A DNA stretch of 64,000 nt from contig NZ_CP125942.1 of NCBI RefSeq assembly GCF_039602135.1, positions 62,001 to 126,000 on the forward strand, given 5' to 3'. The notes under the pieces were generated by a model, which was not told the origin of the DNA, did no database searches, and saw nothing but the letters and a program-made list of their open reading frames with translations. Of the stretch, positions 46,917 to 64,000 are shown in pieces; position 1 is the stretch's first letter; every line of letters begins with the position of its first letter. The position numbers and the translations under genes were made by a program. This DNA is from Glutamicibacter sp. B1 (lineage in GTDB: Bacteria; Actinomycetota; Actinomycetes; Actinomycetales; Micrococcaceae).

Positions 46917-48283
46917 GCCAGAATTCTGACTGGCAACGCGTCCACCCGGCCAGCCCCATTGTCCATGGATGGCTGGCCATCGTCGGTCTGCTCTACATTT
47001 ATTGGCAGAATACCGACGAATTATCTATGGCCGAACGCTTTTCCGGGGAACGATTAAAGTGGACCGTGGTCTTAGGTGCCGCCGCCTTACTGGTGGTGCT
47101 GGCCTTCTACTTCCTGTCCTGGTACTTCACCCGCTACAAGCTCACCGAAACCCACGTCTACGTGAACTCGGGTGCCCTGTTTCGGAGCCAAAAGCAGGCG
47201 CGCATCGACAAGGTGCAGGGCATCGACATTGCCCAACCGCTCATCGCCCGACTACTCGGTCTGGCCGAACTACGCTTTGACGTGGCCGACTCCTCCGAAT
47301 CGGTGCTACGCCTAGCCTTTTTGCGTAAGGCCGAAGCCCACGAACTGCGTCAGCTCATCTTGCAACGCGCCACCGGGCCATCGGCAGCAAACCCCACGGC
47401 AAGCCCATCGCAAGCCCCAGAACACACCGGAACCTTCGCCGCCAATACTCCCGAAGCATCCACGCCACTGATGGCCAAGGTCCCCATCACCCGGTTGTTC
47501 GCCTCACTCTTCCTGCAGTTACCGATGCTGATCGGCACGCTGGCCTGCGTGGTCATTGTGGTTCTCTGGCTCAGTGGAATCACCGGCATGATCGCCGCCG
47601 TCCTGCCAATTCTCCTAAGCTTTGGTGGCTGGTTCTACAAACAGCTGAACCAAGGATGGAACTACACTGCCAGCGCCACGGATACCGGAATGCGAATCAG
47701 CTACGGATTGGCTGATACCCGCCAGCATTCCATTCCCGCCGGGCGCGTGCAGGCCATTTCCATCACCGCCCCACTATTATGGCGGCTCTTCGGCTGGTAC
47801 AAGCTGGAAGTCAACGTGCTCGGCACCAAAAGTGACGAGCTGGATAACCTGCAGGTACTACCGGTCGGAGACTTTGACGCGGTGACCCGCATTATGGGGA
47901 TTCTCTTGCCCGATCTGGGCATCAGCAATCAGCGTGAAGTGCTCTCCACCGCTGTCAGCACCGGATACAACCATGGCTTCATCGGCTCCCCACCCCGGGC
48001 AAAACTTCTCTCCCCGGCAGCGTGGAAACATCAAGGATTTTTGAGTACCGAAACCACCGTGATCTCCCGCTATGGTTGGTTGGCCCGCACCGCAAGTTTT
48101 GTCCCGCACCACCGCGTCCAAGGTACGGAATTCAGGCAGGGCCCGTGGGAGAAACGTCGTGAACTGGCCGGGGTCCGCCTGCATTGTGCCGGCGGCAATA
48201 TCATTGGTTACCTGCATCAGATTGATGCGCAGACCGCAGCAGAATTTACCCTGGCTCAAGCCGAGCGCCAGGCTGAAAGGTAA
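46913..48283 (+). CDS. PH-domain (DUF304) membrane protein, YdbT-like
   Basis: 456 aa, GTG start overlapping the previous stop as GTGA. Two hydrophobic pairs alternate with DUF304 domains, for example VNSGALFRSQKQARIDKVQGIDIAQPL, and a third PH-like stretch at the C-terminus. It forms a pair with the YdbS-like protein. Role unknown. Confidence 0.85.
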   Translation: MSQNSDWQRVHPASPIVHGWLAIVGLLYIYWQNTDELSMAERFSGERLKWTVVLGAAALLVVLAFYFLSWYFTRYKLTETHVYVNSGALFRSQKQARIDKVQGIDIAQPLIARLLGLAELRFDVADSSESVLRLAFLRKAEAHELRQLILQRATGPSAANPTASPSQAPEHTGTFAANTPEASTPLMAKVPITRLFASLFLQLPMLIGTLACVVIVVLWLSGITGMIAAVLPILLSFGGWFYKQLNQGWNYTASATDTGMRISYGLADTRQHSIPAGRVQAISITAPLLWRLFGWYKLEVNVLGTKSDELDNLQVLPVGDFDAVTRIMGILLPDLGISNQREVLSTAVSTGYNHGFIGSPPRAKLLSPAAWKHQGFLSTETTVISRYGWLARTASFVPHHRVQGTEFRQGPWEKRRELAGVRLHCAGGNIIGYLHQIDAQTAAEFTLAQAERQAER

Positions 48284-48285
48284 GT

Positions 48286-49152
48286 GTGCAAGCTCCACGT
48301 TTGGGAATAGGCATCATCTCCGCGGGCAAGGTTGGTACCGTGCTCGGGGCCGCACTGGCCGCCAGCGGACACCGGATTACCGGAATTCACGCCGTCTCCG
48401 AAGCCTCAAGAACCCGCGCCGAAGCGCTGCTACCCGAGGTTGAACTCCTGGACCCGGCCGAAATCCTCCGCCGCAGCGAACTGGTGCTCTTTGCGGTCCC
48501 CGATGATGTGCTTGGCGAACTTGTCGCCGGGCTGGCCGCCGCCGGACATATTCAACCCGGGCAACTGATCGCACATACCGCCGGACGCTACGGCACCTCC
48601 ATCCTGCAACCGGCCCTAGACGTTGGAGCCTTTGGCCTGGCGATCCACCCGGCGATGACATTCACCGGCATGAGCATGGACTTGAGTCGACTGACCGACT
48701 GCGTTTTTGCGGTGACCGCCGAAGAGGTCATGCTTCCGGTAGCCCAAGCACTGGTCGTAGAAATGCGCGCCGAACCGGTGGTTATCGCAGAAGAAGACCG
48801 CGCCAGCTATCACGCGGCCCTCGCTCACGCAGCCAACCACCTGAACACCATCACCGCTCAGTCTGCGGATATTTTGCGGCGCATCGGGGTTGAAGATCCG
48901 TCCAATACTTTGCGCGCATTGATGAGTGCGAGCTTGGATAATGCGCTGCGTTCGGGGGCCGGGGCGCTGACCGGGCCGGTAGCCAGGGGCGATATTGGCA
49001 CGGTGGCCGCGCACCTTGAGGCACTGGCCAACGATCCAGCCGAAACCAATAATTCCTACCGCAGCCTCTCGCGGGCTACTGCCCTCAGAGCTGCACAGCG
49101 CGGACTGATCTCTCAAGGCACCCTCGAAGAACTGTTGCGAGTTCTAGAATAG
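48286..49152 (+). CDS. Rossmann-fold / DUF2520 dehydrogenase-like protein
   Basis: 288 aa, GTG start 2 nt after the PH-protein stop. The nucleotide motif GIISAGKVGTVLGAAL (residues 5-20) opens a Rossmann domain, followed by the all-helical DUF2520 half, as in ketopantoate reductase and F420-dependent NADP reductases. It ends 4 nt before panC, so a role in pantothenate synthesis is possible but unproven. Confidence 0.82.
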   Translation: MQAPRLGIGIISAGKVGTVLGAALAASGHRITGIHAVSEASRTRAEALLPEVELLDPAEILRRSELVLFAVPDDVLGELVAGLAAAGHIQPGQLIAHTAGRYGTSILQPALDVGAFGLAIHPAMTFTGMSMDLSRLTDCVFAVTAEEVMLPVAQALVVEMRAEPVVIAEEDRASYHAALAHAANHLNTITAQSADILRRIGVEDPSNTLRALMSASLDNALRSGAGALTGPVARGDIGTVAAHLEALANDPAETNNSYRSLSRATALRAAQRGLISQGTLEELLRVLE

Positions 49153-49156
49153 AAGA

Positions 49157-50029
49157 GTGAAAACCCCCAAGATTTGTAAAACCCGTGCCGAGCTGAAGGC
49201 AGCCATCGCCCAAGCTAACCCGGACTCCCTGGGCTTTGTGCCCACCATGGGAGCCCTGCATGCGGGGCACGGTTCCCTCTTCCAGGCCGCTCGTGAAGAG
49301 AACGACCTGGTGGTGATCTCCATCTTTGTCAACGAACTGCAGTTCAACGACGCCAACGACTATGCCCGCTACCCGCGCCAACTCGAGGCCGATGCACAGT
49401 TGGCGGCCGAAGCCGGTGTGGACATCATCTTTGCCCCCGAAGCCAGCGAGGTTTACCACGCGGGCCTGCCCTTGGTTCGGCTGAACTCCGGAAGCATGGG
49501 CGAACTCTACGAGGGTGCCTCTCGGCCTGGCCACTTTGATGGCATGCTGGCAGTGGTCGCTAAGCTGTTGCATTTCGCCGACCCGCGCCAAGGCGAATAC
49601 CGAGCGTACTTTGGGCAGAAGGATGCCCAGCAGGTGGCCTTGATCCGTCGTATGGTCGCGGACCTGGACTACCCGGTCCAGCTGCGTTTGGTACCGATCG
49701 TGCGCAATGAGCAGGGCCTGGCACTCTCCAGCCGCAATGCACTGCTCAGCGCCGAAGAGCAAAAGGCCGCCCTGGTCCTGCACCGGGCTATCAAGCTCAT
49801 CGCCGAGCGTGCCGCCCGCCACGAGCCACTGAATATTGAGGACGCGATCGGGCTATTCCAGATGGAGCCGCTCGTTGAGCTCGACTACTTTGTGGTGGTT
49901 GACCCAAATACCCTTCAAGAATTGGCCTTCAACTGCCAGGACACTCCCTTCACCGGTGAAGGCCTCATCCTGGTAGCCGCCTTGGTTGGTAAGGTGCGCT
50001 TGATCGACAACCAGCCGATCTCCGCCTAG
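49157..50029 (+). CDS. panC: Pantothenate synthetase
   Basis: Ligates pantoate and beta-alanine. 290 aa, GTG start. The nucleotide HIGH-type motif is H35-A-G-H38 in PTMGALHAGHGSL. IFVNELQFNDANDYARYPR and ALSSRNALLS are the other signatures; the usual PTQF after VN is ELQF here. Follows the DUF2520 gene directly. Confidence 0.94.
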   Translation: MKTPKICKTRAELKAAIAQANPDSLGFVPTMGALHAGHGSLFQAAREENDLVVISIFVNELQFNDANDYARYPRQLEADAQLAAEAGVDIIFAPEASEVYHAGLPLVRLNSGSMGELYEGASRPGHFDGMLAVVAKLLHFADPRQGEYRAYFGQKDAQQVALIRRMVADLDYPVQLRLVPIVRNEQGLALSSRNALLSAEEQKAALVLHRAIKLIAERAARHEPLNIEDAIGLFQMEPLVELDYFVVVDPNTLQELAFNCQDTPFTGEGLILVAALVGKVRLIDNQPISA

Positions 50030-50048
50030 TACTGGGATAAATTAGTTT

Positions 50049-50999
50049 CTAGGCAAAACGGCTGGCGGTATCGCGCAAGATCTGACGGAAACCGGCTAGT
50101 TCGGTGACCACCTCGGCCGCGGTCTGTGGTGCCTGGACAAACTGGACTGCTTGACCTGCATATACCGGGGCCATGTTGGCTCGCGCTTCGGCGCGGGCCT
50201 GCAACATCTCATCGCGTAGCTCCGGGGTTGCTTCCCACGAGTCCAAGTCTTCATGAGTTTCACTGAATTCATTGCGTAGGGCGCGTCCGCCGAATTCGGC
50301 CGGCCAAGCAAGTTGCTGGGCGATATCAAAGGCTCGGGTATAGGTGGTGTCGTCCATTCCCGCTTGGCGTACAGCACTCTTGAAGTTCTCATGGCCTAAG
50401 GATTCGCTGGCCGACAAGAATCGCGTGCCGACCCAGGCTGCTTGAGCTCCCGCGGTCAACGCTGCTGCGACCCCGTGAGCGGTGCCGATACCACCGGCCG
50501 CCACCACCGGTTTAGTGTGTTGCGCAGTGGCCAGTTGTAGCAACGGCGGGGTGGCTGACTCATTACGCCCGTGCCCACCTCCTTCACCACCACGAGCGAT
50601 GATGTCGATGTCATCTTCCATGGCTCGTTCCAGTTCTGCAGCGTTACCAATCTGCATGGCAGTGAGCACTCCCGCTTCATGGGCTAATGCGGCACTGCGG
50701 GTGACGTCGCCGAAACTTAGCGAGACCAAGGAGGGGGAGAATTCAAGGAAGCTTTCCAAGGGGGAGAGGTCAGCTTCCAAGGACCATGCCATGAAGCCAA
50801 CACCCCACGGCGTCTCTAGGTCGGCAACGTGCCCTACCTGTTCTTTGATCCATTCGGTCTTGGGGGAACCGGAAACTCCGATCATGCCCACACCACCTGC
50901 CTGAGAAACAGCTGCGGCTAAGGCGCCTCCTGCAGCGCCGGCCATAGGGGCATTGAAGATCGGTTCACGGTAGCCAAGGAGGTGCTGTAGGTCGCTCAT
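50049..50999 (-). CDS. Nitronate monooxygenase (2-nitropropane dioxygenase family)
   Basis: FMN TIM-barrel enzyme, 316 aa. It has the N-terminal PIFNAPMAGAAGGALAAAVS and the FMN phosphate loop AAGGIGTAHGVAAALTAGAQAAWVGTRFL. The family oxidises nitronates, though many members have other quinone or enoate roles. It is convergent with panC and divergent from the rRNA operon. Confidence 0.87.
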   Translation of the reverse strand: MSDLQHLLGYREPIFNAPMAGAAGGALAAAVSQAGGVGMIGVSGSPKTEWIKEQVGHVADLETPWGVGFMAWSLEADLSPLESFLEFSPSLVSLSFGDVTRSAALAHEAGVLTAMQIGNAAELERAMEDDIDIIARGGEGGGHGRNESATPPLLQLATAQHTKPVVAAGGIGTAHGVAAALTAGAQAAWVGTRFLSASESLGHENFKSAVRQAGMDDTTYTRAFDIAQQLAWPAEFGGRALRNEFSETHEDLDSWEATPELRDEMLQARAEARANMAPVYAGQAVQFVQAPQTAAEVVTELAGFRQILRDTASRFA

Positions 51000-51052
51000 G
51001 AGCCCAGACTAGAACAGCAAACTTGATGTGACCTAGAACGCGGCTCCTCGAT

Positions 51053-51081
51053 TTGTAACATCGTGAAAACCTCTGTATAGT
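51053..51081 (+). promoter_or_regulatory. rrn operon 1 promoter P1
   Basis: TTGTAA (51053-51058) and TATAGT (51076-51081) with a 17-nt spacer, about 360 bp before 16S. The equivalent in operon 2 has the same spacer length and -10. Confidence 0.75.
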
Positions 51082-51171
51082 TTTTATCTGTTGCCGGAAC
51101 GGAAACAACACGGAATCTACGAGTTGTTTACCTGGCAGCCAATCACTTTTCACCGAAAGGTTTCACCGGTT

Positions 51172-51199
51172 TTGACCGGGTCACGAAACATGGTAGGGT
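51172..51199 (+). promoter_or_regulatory. rrn operon 1 promoter P2
   Basis: TTGACC (51172-51177) and TAGGGT (51194-51199) with a 16-nt spacer. It lies just upstream of the leader that is identical in both operons (from 51257). Confidence 0.65.
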
Positions 51200-51256
51200 A
51201 GAAAAGTTGCTCCGGAGCGAAGCAGTCACTGGTTTTGTGGTGGTTGTGGTGTCGAG

Positions 51257-51445
51257 AGTGTTTGTTGTTTGAGAACTCAATAGTGTGCCAAGTTTGTTGA
51301 TACCGAATTATTTTTATTTGGTGAATACATAACATTTGCTTGAGGCATTACACCCCCGTGTAGTGTTCTTGAGTGTTTTTTATTCGCCAGGATTTTTTCA
51401 TTGATTCTCCCTTATTTTCCGAGGGGTTTCGGTGGCTTTTTGTTT
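51257..51445 (+). promoter_or_regulatory. rRNA leader with boxA-like antitermination region
   Basis: The conserved leader begins AGTGTTTGTTGTTTGAGAAC at 51257 and includes a boxA-like stretch near 51262-51285. It is repeated exactly at 60109 in operon 2. No gene lies between nitronate monooxygenase and 16S. Confidence 0.6.
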
Positions 51446-56714
<5,269 letters not shown>

Positions 56715-56866
56715 ACAACTATAAAACAATAATTTGCTAGCAAAGTTAGTATGCTGTTCGCGTTCACTATGCGGTTACGAGACAACAACCTCGAACCATA
56801 AAAACATGAGATAAGTTTTAACACCGGAAACATGACCAAGAGTAATGGTTTGTGTGCTTCGTGATT

Positions 56867-56984
56867 GTTACGGCGGTCATAGCGTGGGGGAAACGCCCGG
56901 TCCCATACCGAACCCGGAAGCTAAGGCCCATTGCGCCGATGGTACTGCACTCGTGAGGGTGTGGGAGAGTAGGTCACCGCCGGA
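56867..56984 (+). rRNA. rrf: 5S ribosomal RNA, rrn operon 1
   Basis: TTACGGCGGTCATAGCG at the 5' end pairs with GGTCACCGCCGGA at the 3' end, with CCCATACCGAACCCGGAAG between, the standard 5S core. Confidence 0.95.
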
Positions 56985-57006
56985 CTTAACCTAAAGAATA
57001 TGGTTT

Positions 57007-57038
57007 GAGGCCCTGGACACTATGGTGTTCAGGGCCTC
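57007..57038 (+). terminator. rrn operon 1 terminator
   Basis: GAGGCCCTG (57007-57015) pairs with CAGGGCCTC (57030-57038), with an inner ACAC/GTGT stem, 23 nt after 5S. Confidence 0.7.
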
Positions 57039-57368
57039 ACCTGTTTAAGCAACACGGCCGGGAAGTTCAGTACTAGTGCTGCCGGCCTGCTGGAAGAGAA
57101 TACAAAGACAGCCGCCAGTAGTGGCTTGCCTGGTACTGAGATGTGTTTCTTGGGGTCTCACTCTTCCATTTCTTTCACCATCCCTCTCCGTGTCTAGTGA
57201 GAGGGAATCTGTCTCAATGAGTGCTGCCGTCTACAGCTGCCGCTCCTTGGTGCATGATCATGAAATATTGGCGAGAGCCTGTGTCACGAGCCGACTGTTC
57301 CTCAACCGGCAATCTATTGCTGGTTTTCCTATTAGGGGCTTTTGAGGCACTGTTATCGCACCATTCCG
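57039..57368. other. Gene-free stretch between rrn 1 and hipBA
   Basis: About 330 bp in which I find no convincing gene. An open frame at 57076-57345 lacks a ribosome site and has an unnatural composition. Confidence 0.5.
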
Positions 57369-57389
57369 GTAAATTCTTGCCGAATTTGC
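57369..57389. promoter_or_regulatory. Putative HipB operator
   Basis: GTAAATTC and GAATTTGC are inverted arms (one mismatch) around TTGCC, upstream of hipB. HipB represses its own promoter through inverted repeats. Confidence 0.4.
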
Positions 57390-57456
57390 AATTCTCATGA
57401 ATGATAGGGATCAGAAAGCAACAGATCGGCGAAATGCTGCCGGAAGAGGATCGTTT

Positions 57457-57657
57457 ATGAATTCAGCGTCGGAGCTGGGAGCCACTTTGCAGCGAACCCG
57501 GAAGAGCCACGGGTTGACGCAAGAACAATTGGCGGAACTGGCGGGTATTTCTGAACGTACCTTACGTTCTATAGAACGTGGTGCAGGAAATCCTTCCATC
57601 GAGGCAGTACTCTCGGTGGTTGATGTACTGGGCCTGCGAATCGTCGTGACCGAATGA
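57457..57657 (+). CDS. hipB: HipB-like antitoxin (Xre HTH)
   Basis: 66 aa from the ATG at 57457 with GAGGA upstream; an in-frame ATG at 57397 would add 20 residues. The body is a Cro/CI HTH: LGATLQRTRKSHGLTQEQLAELAGISERTLRSIERG. It binds its promoter and neutralises HipA. It overlaps hipA by ATGA. Confidence 0.88.
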   Translation: MNSASELGATLQRTRKSHGLTQEQLAELAGISERTLRSIERGAGNPSIEAVLSVVDVLGLRIVVTE

Positions 57658-58853
57658 CGGTATCACTCCAAGAACTTAAGTTAGTCACTCAAGCTGACGT
57701 CTATTGCAATGAAAACCTAGCAGGGCATCTAACGAGACAGCCTGACGGAAGCGTCGCATTCAAATACGACGAGAACTATCGCGCCGATGGCGGTTCAGCG
57801 ATTGCTACTTCTTTGCCGGCTATCGATGAACTGTACGTTGGACCGGGCGGCGCACTGCCGTCGTTCTTCTCTGGGTTATTGCCGGAAGGCCACAGGCTTA
57901 CCGTCCTCAAGGACGCTACGAAGACCAGTCTCTCAGATGAACTCACACTGTTGATGGCAGTTGGGTCGGATACTCCTGGCAATGTCCGTGTTGTCCCAGC
58001 GGGCTCGAAGTTGGAGGCGACTCCTGTAGTTGCAGAATTCTCTAGGACATCGGAGCTCGACTTCTCTGTGCTCTCCAGAACCCTAGACCGCCATGCGATC
58101 CCAGGCGTTCAAGACAAGATCAGCGCAACTATGCTGACTACGCCAGTGGAATTCAAAAACAATGCCTACTTGCTAAAGCTTGACCCTCGAGATCATCCGC
58201 ATCTGGTGGTTAACGAAGCACTGCATCTTAGAGCAGCAACAGCACTCAAACTGCCAGTGGCCAATAGCAAGCTAGTCACCGATTCAAAAGGGATCCCGGG
58301 GCTACTGGTCGAGCGGTTTGATCGTATACCTGGTGCCGGGCCAGAGAATTCTATGATTCGTTTCCCCTTGGAAGATGCCATGCAGGTGCTGAACCTGCCG
58401 CCAGCAAGTAAATACGCCGTAACTACGGAACAAGTTATCCAAGCTCTAGCAGCGCAGTGTCAGGCTCCGGTATTGGCCAAACGCAATCTATATATTCAGT
58501 TCGTCTTTGCGTGGTTGACTGGCAACGGCGACTTGCATGGAAAGAACATTTCGATTCTCGCCAACGGCCAGGGACGTTTCAGCATTGCGCCTATGTACGA
58601 CATTCCTTGTACCCTGCTCTACGGTGATGACACTATGGCGCTGACCGTCGCAGGAAAAGCGAAGAACCTGAAGGCCAAACACTGGGCGGAACTTGCAGGA
58701 GAGCTTGGACTAGCCAAGCGCGCTACGCAGTCCGCTAACCAGCTAGCCTTGAAAGCCGCTCTGTCTGTGAAGCTCGAGGAGCTACCTTTTGAGGGGTCGC
58801 CGCTTCGCGGTACAGAACGGGAACTACGATTCCGTCGGATGGAGCTGGAATAG
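57654..58853 (+). CDS. hipA: HipA-like Ser/Thr kinase toxin
   Basis: 399 aa. E. coli HipA phosphorylates glutamyl-tRNA synthetase and causes persistence. Visible here: the regulatory-serine loop GVQDKIS (151-157; Ser157 is near the autophosphorylation site of the model), ERFDR (220-224), the catalytic NGDLHGKN (291-298, Asp293) and YDIPCT (315-320, metal Asp316). All parts are intact, so it should be an active kinase. Lies between two rRNA operons. Confidence 0.9.
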   Translation: MTVSLQELKLVTQADVYCNENLAGHLTRQPDGSVAFKYDENYRADGGSAIATSLPAIDELYVGPGGALPSFFSGLLPEGHRLTVLKDATKTSLSDELTLLMAVGSDTPGNVRVVPAGSKLEATPVVAEFSRTSELDFSVLSRTLDRHAIPGVQDKISATMLTTPVEFKNNAYLLKLDPRDHPHLVVNEALHLRAATALKLPVANSKLVTDSKGIPGLLVERFDRIPGAGPENSMIRFPLEDAMQVLNLPPASKYAVTTEQVIQALAAQCQAPVLAKRNLYIQFVFAWLTGNGDLHGKNISILANGQGRFSIAPMYDIPCTLLYGDDTMALTVAGKAKNLKAKHWAELAGELGLAKRATQSANQLALKAALSVKLEELPFEGSPLRGTERELRFRRMELE

Positions 58854-58871
58854 CTGGGTAATGAGCCGGCC

Positions 58872-59339
58872 TCAGCTCACTAGTATGGTGAACGCGCTTA
58901 GCTGATTGTCTTGGCTCTTCTTCGCTTGTCCTTTGAGTCCAGTGACCCATGATGGGTATACACGGAATCCCCGCTTACCTGGTGCAGAGGCTGAAGCGAA
59001 GATGCCCAGTTGTTCGAGGTGCTGTTGTGTGAAACGGAAGACGCCAAACTGATCTGCGTCCTCGATGAAGACCAATACGCCTTGCACTCCCTCCTCGGAT
59101 TCAAATGGCGCGGTCGTTCCATTCTTGTCACGTCGCCATAGGGCGACGAAACCACCTGGCTTGGTTGGAGTGATCCTTGCAGTCCTGATTCGCCATAGTT
59201 GATCGCCGATCTCGGTTACACCGGATTGGTAATCGCTCTGTTGCTCATCGGCAACCACCTCACCGTGATGTTCTTCCATGAGGTGGCAATAGCGATCTAA
59301 TGCTGTGTAGGTCAATGCACTCTTCCTGGTTGTTCTCAT
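58872..59339 (-). CDS. MepB-family protein
   Basis: 155 aa. The phrases WRIRTARITPTKPGGFVALWRRDKNG, PFESEEG and GKRGFRVYPSWV match the MepB family, named from the staphylococcal mepRAB multidrug locus but of unknown function. It is convergent with hipA, 18 nt away. No mepA or mepR gene is present. The ribosome site is weak. Confidence 0.75.
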   Translation of the reverse strand: MRTTRKSALTYTALDRYCHLMEEHHGEVVADEQQSDYQSGVTEIGDQLWRIRTARITPTKPGGFVALWRRDKNGTTAPFESEEGVQGVLVFIEDADQFGVFRFTQQHLEQLGIFASASAPGKRGFRVYPSWVTGLKGQAKKSQDNQLSAFTILVS

Positions 59340-59842
59340 TCATCATGAATGACAGTGTTTATATAGGTGCGCACCATGCATCGACCTGAAGCTCAGCAGT
59401 GGCGCTGCTTCTTACGGTATCTAGTCTCGGCACCTACAAAGAAACGTGTATCTTCTCGAGCGACGGACTGTGCTGGCCTAGATGATGCCGCTGGGCCCCT
59501 TGCGTTGCTTCAGTTCTCTGAAGGCGTCCCATACCCAGCAGTGTTTGATTGCGCTGATGAGTCTTGTCCCCGAACGATAGTCAGAAGGAGAGATGTCTAT
59601 CTTCTTGCGGTAGGGCAGCATCGTGGCGCAGTCTTCACTGTACGAGTATGTGAACTGCGCAAGCGAGCCCTCTGTTAAATTGGCGAAGTTGAGTGATCAT
59701 GTGCAGCATGTAGCGGTAAATAACTATCATCTGCTTAGCCTCTTGCTGATAATTGCCACTGGTTAATGAGCGACATGTAGATTCGAAACAACCGTGCAGA
59801 AATTAAGTGTGCACGGTCACCCAGAAAAACAAGGTCCCCGAT
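59340..59842. other. Gene-free stretch before rrn operon 2
   Basis: About 500 bp with no gene I can support. A 103-codon frame at 59367-59678 (GTG) has no ribosome site and matches nothing I recognise. Confidence 0.5.
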
Positions 59843-59871
59843 TTGCACCACCCCCAAAACCTGTGTATAGT
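59843..59871 (+). promoter_or_regulatory. rrn operon 2 promoter P1
   Basis: TTGCAC (59843-59848) and TATAGT (59866-59871) with a 17-nt spacer. The -10 and downstream TTTTT match operon 1 P1. Confidence 0.75.
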
Positions 59872-60023
59872 TTTTCCTTGTCGCCGAGAGCAAAACGGAA
59901 CAAATAACCGGATGCAAATCGGAGGCAAAACCCCAGAAAATCAACGGTTTTACACAGGTCACTGTGGAAGAATCATTGAAGAATGGGAACCAAGAATACT
60001 GATTCAAATCACAAACAATTGAT

Positions 60024-60053
60024 TTGACTTTCAGAAATTCACGGTGATAAGAT
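60024..60053 (+). promoter_or_regulatory. rrn operon 2 promoter P2
   Basis: TTGACT (60024-60029) and TAAGAT (60048-60053) with an 18-nt spacer. The sequence differs from operon 1 P2 although the leader from 60109 is identical. Confidence 0.6.
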
Positions 60054-60108
60054 TTGAATATAACGCTGGACGATATTACCGCCTGAAATGGTGGGTAAAG
60101 AACCGGTA

Positions 60109-60297
60109 AGTGTTTGTTGTTTGAGAACTCAATAGTGTGCCAAGTTTGTTGATACCGAATTATTTTTATTTGGTGAATACATAACATTTGCTTGAGGCAT
60201 TACACCCCCGTGTAGTGTTCTTGAGTGTTTTTTATTCGCCAGGATTTTTTCATTGATTCTCCCTTATTTTCCGAGGGGTTTCGGTGGCTTTTTGTTT
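60109..60297 (+). promoter_or_regulatory. rRNA leader of operon 2 (boxA-like)
   Basis: Base-for-base copy of 51257-51445, starting exactly where the two operons become identical. Confidence 0.6.

Positions 60298-64000
<3,703 letters not shown>

Noticed and set aside
57076..57345. 89-codon frame after rrn operon 1
   Set aside because: No ribosome site, unlikely composition and no recognisable family.
59367..59678. 103-codon frame upstream of rrn operon 2
   Set aside because: GTG start without ribosome site, Arg/Cys-rich and not recognised.

Overview
The window is actinobacterial chromosome. Its 16S rRNA, the tRNA-free 16S-23S spacer, the conserved dacB-zincin-tilS-hpt-ftsH-folE-folP-folBK neighbourhood, frequent GTG starts and moderately high GC all point to the Micrococcaceae (Arthrobacter/Glutamicibacter-like). 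The genus call is an inference, because no alignment could be run.

Region by region. 1-8400 is a seven-gene plus-strand operon. It encodes a binding-protein ABC importer (fused double permease, lipoprotein, ATPase), a HAD hydrolase, an inositol-monophosphatase-family enzyme, a LacI regulator and a secreted histidine phosphatase with the HAE signature of MINPP phytases. It ends at a strong hairpin and is preceded by PHO-box-like direct repeats and a duplicated LacI-type operator. I read it as a probable inositol-phosphate (phytate-derived) scavenging system and the most interesting locus here. 8400-14300 (minus) holds a GlcP-like sugar permease and a TPP-riboswitch operon thiM-thiE-thiD/tenA followed by a nucleobase permease. 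14300-19400 holds a YtrA-like regulator paired with a frameshifted membrane protein, an aldehyde dehydrogenase and an amino-acid permease. 19480-20960 is an AbiE-type toxin-antitoxin pair. 21240-36840 is mostly housekeeping: pgm, a DUF2975/HTH pair, a POT peptide transporter, an amidase, rhodanese-pheA, a lipid kinase, serS, a HAD phosphatase, a YczE/MocR divergent pair, pcp and rmuC.

37180-51000 is a long core-genome block. It contains ppa, then dacB, a DUF2342 zincin, tilS, hpt, ftsH, the folate genes folE-folP-folBK, DUF3180, two PH-domain membrane proteins, a DUF2520 dehydrogenase and panC, closed by a convergent nitronate monooxygenase.

51000-64000 contains two rRNA operons in direct orientation, exactly 8,852 bp apart. 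The first is complete (16S, 23S, 5S); the second is cut by the window end inside 23S. Sequence identity runs from the boxA-like leader onward, but the promoters differ. Between them lies a small accessory island: hipB-hipA toxin-antitoxin genes and a convergent mepB-like gene.
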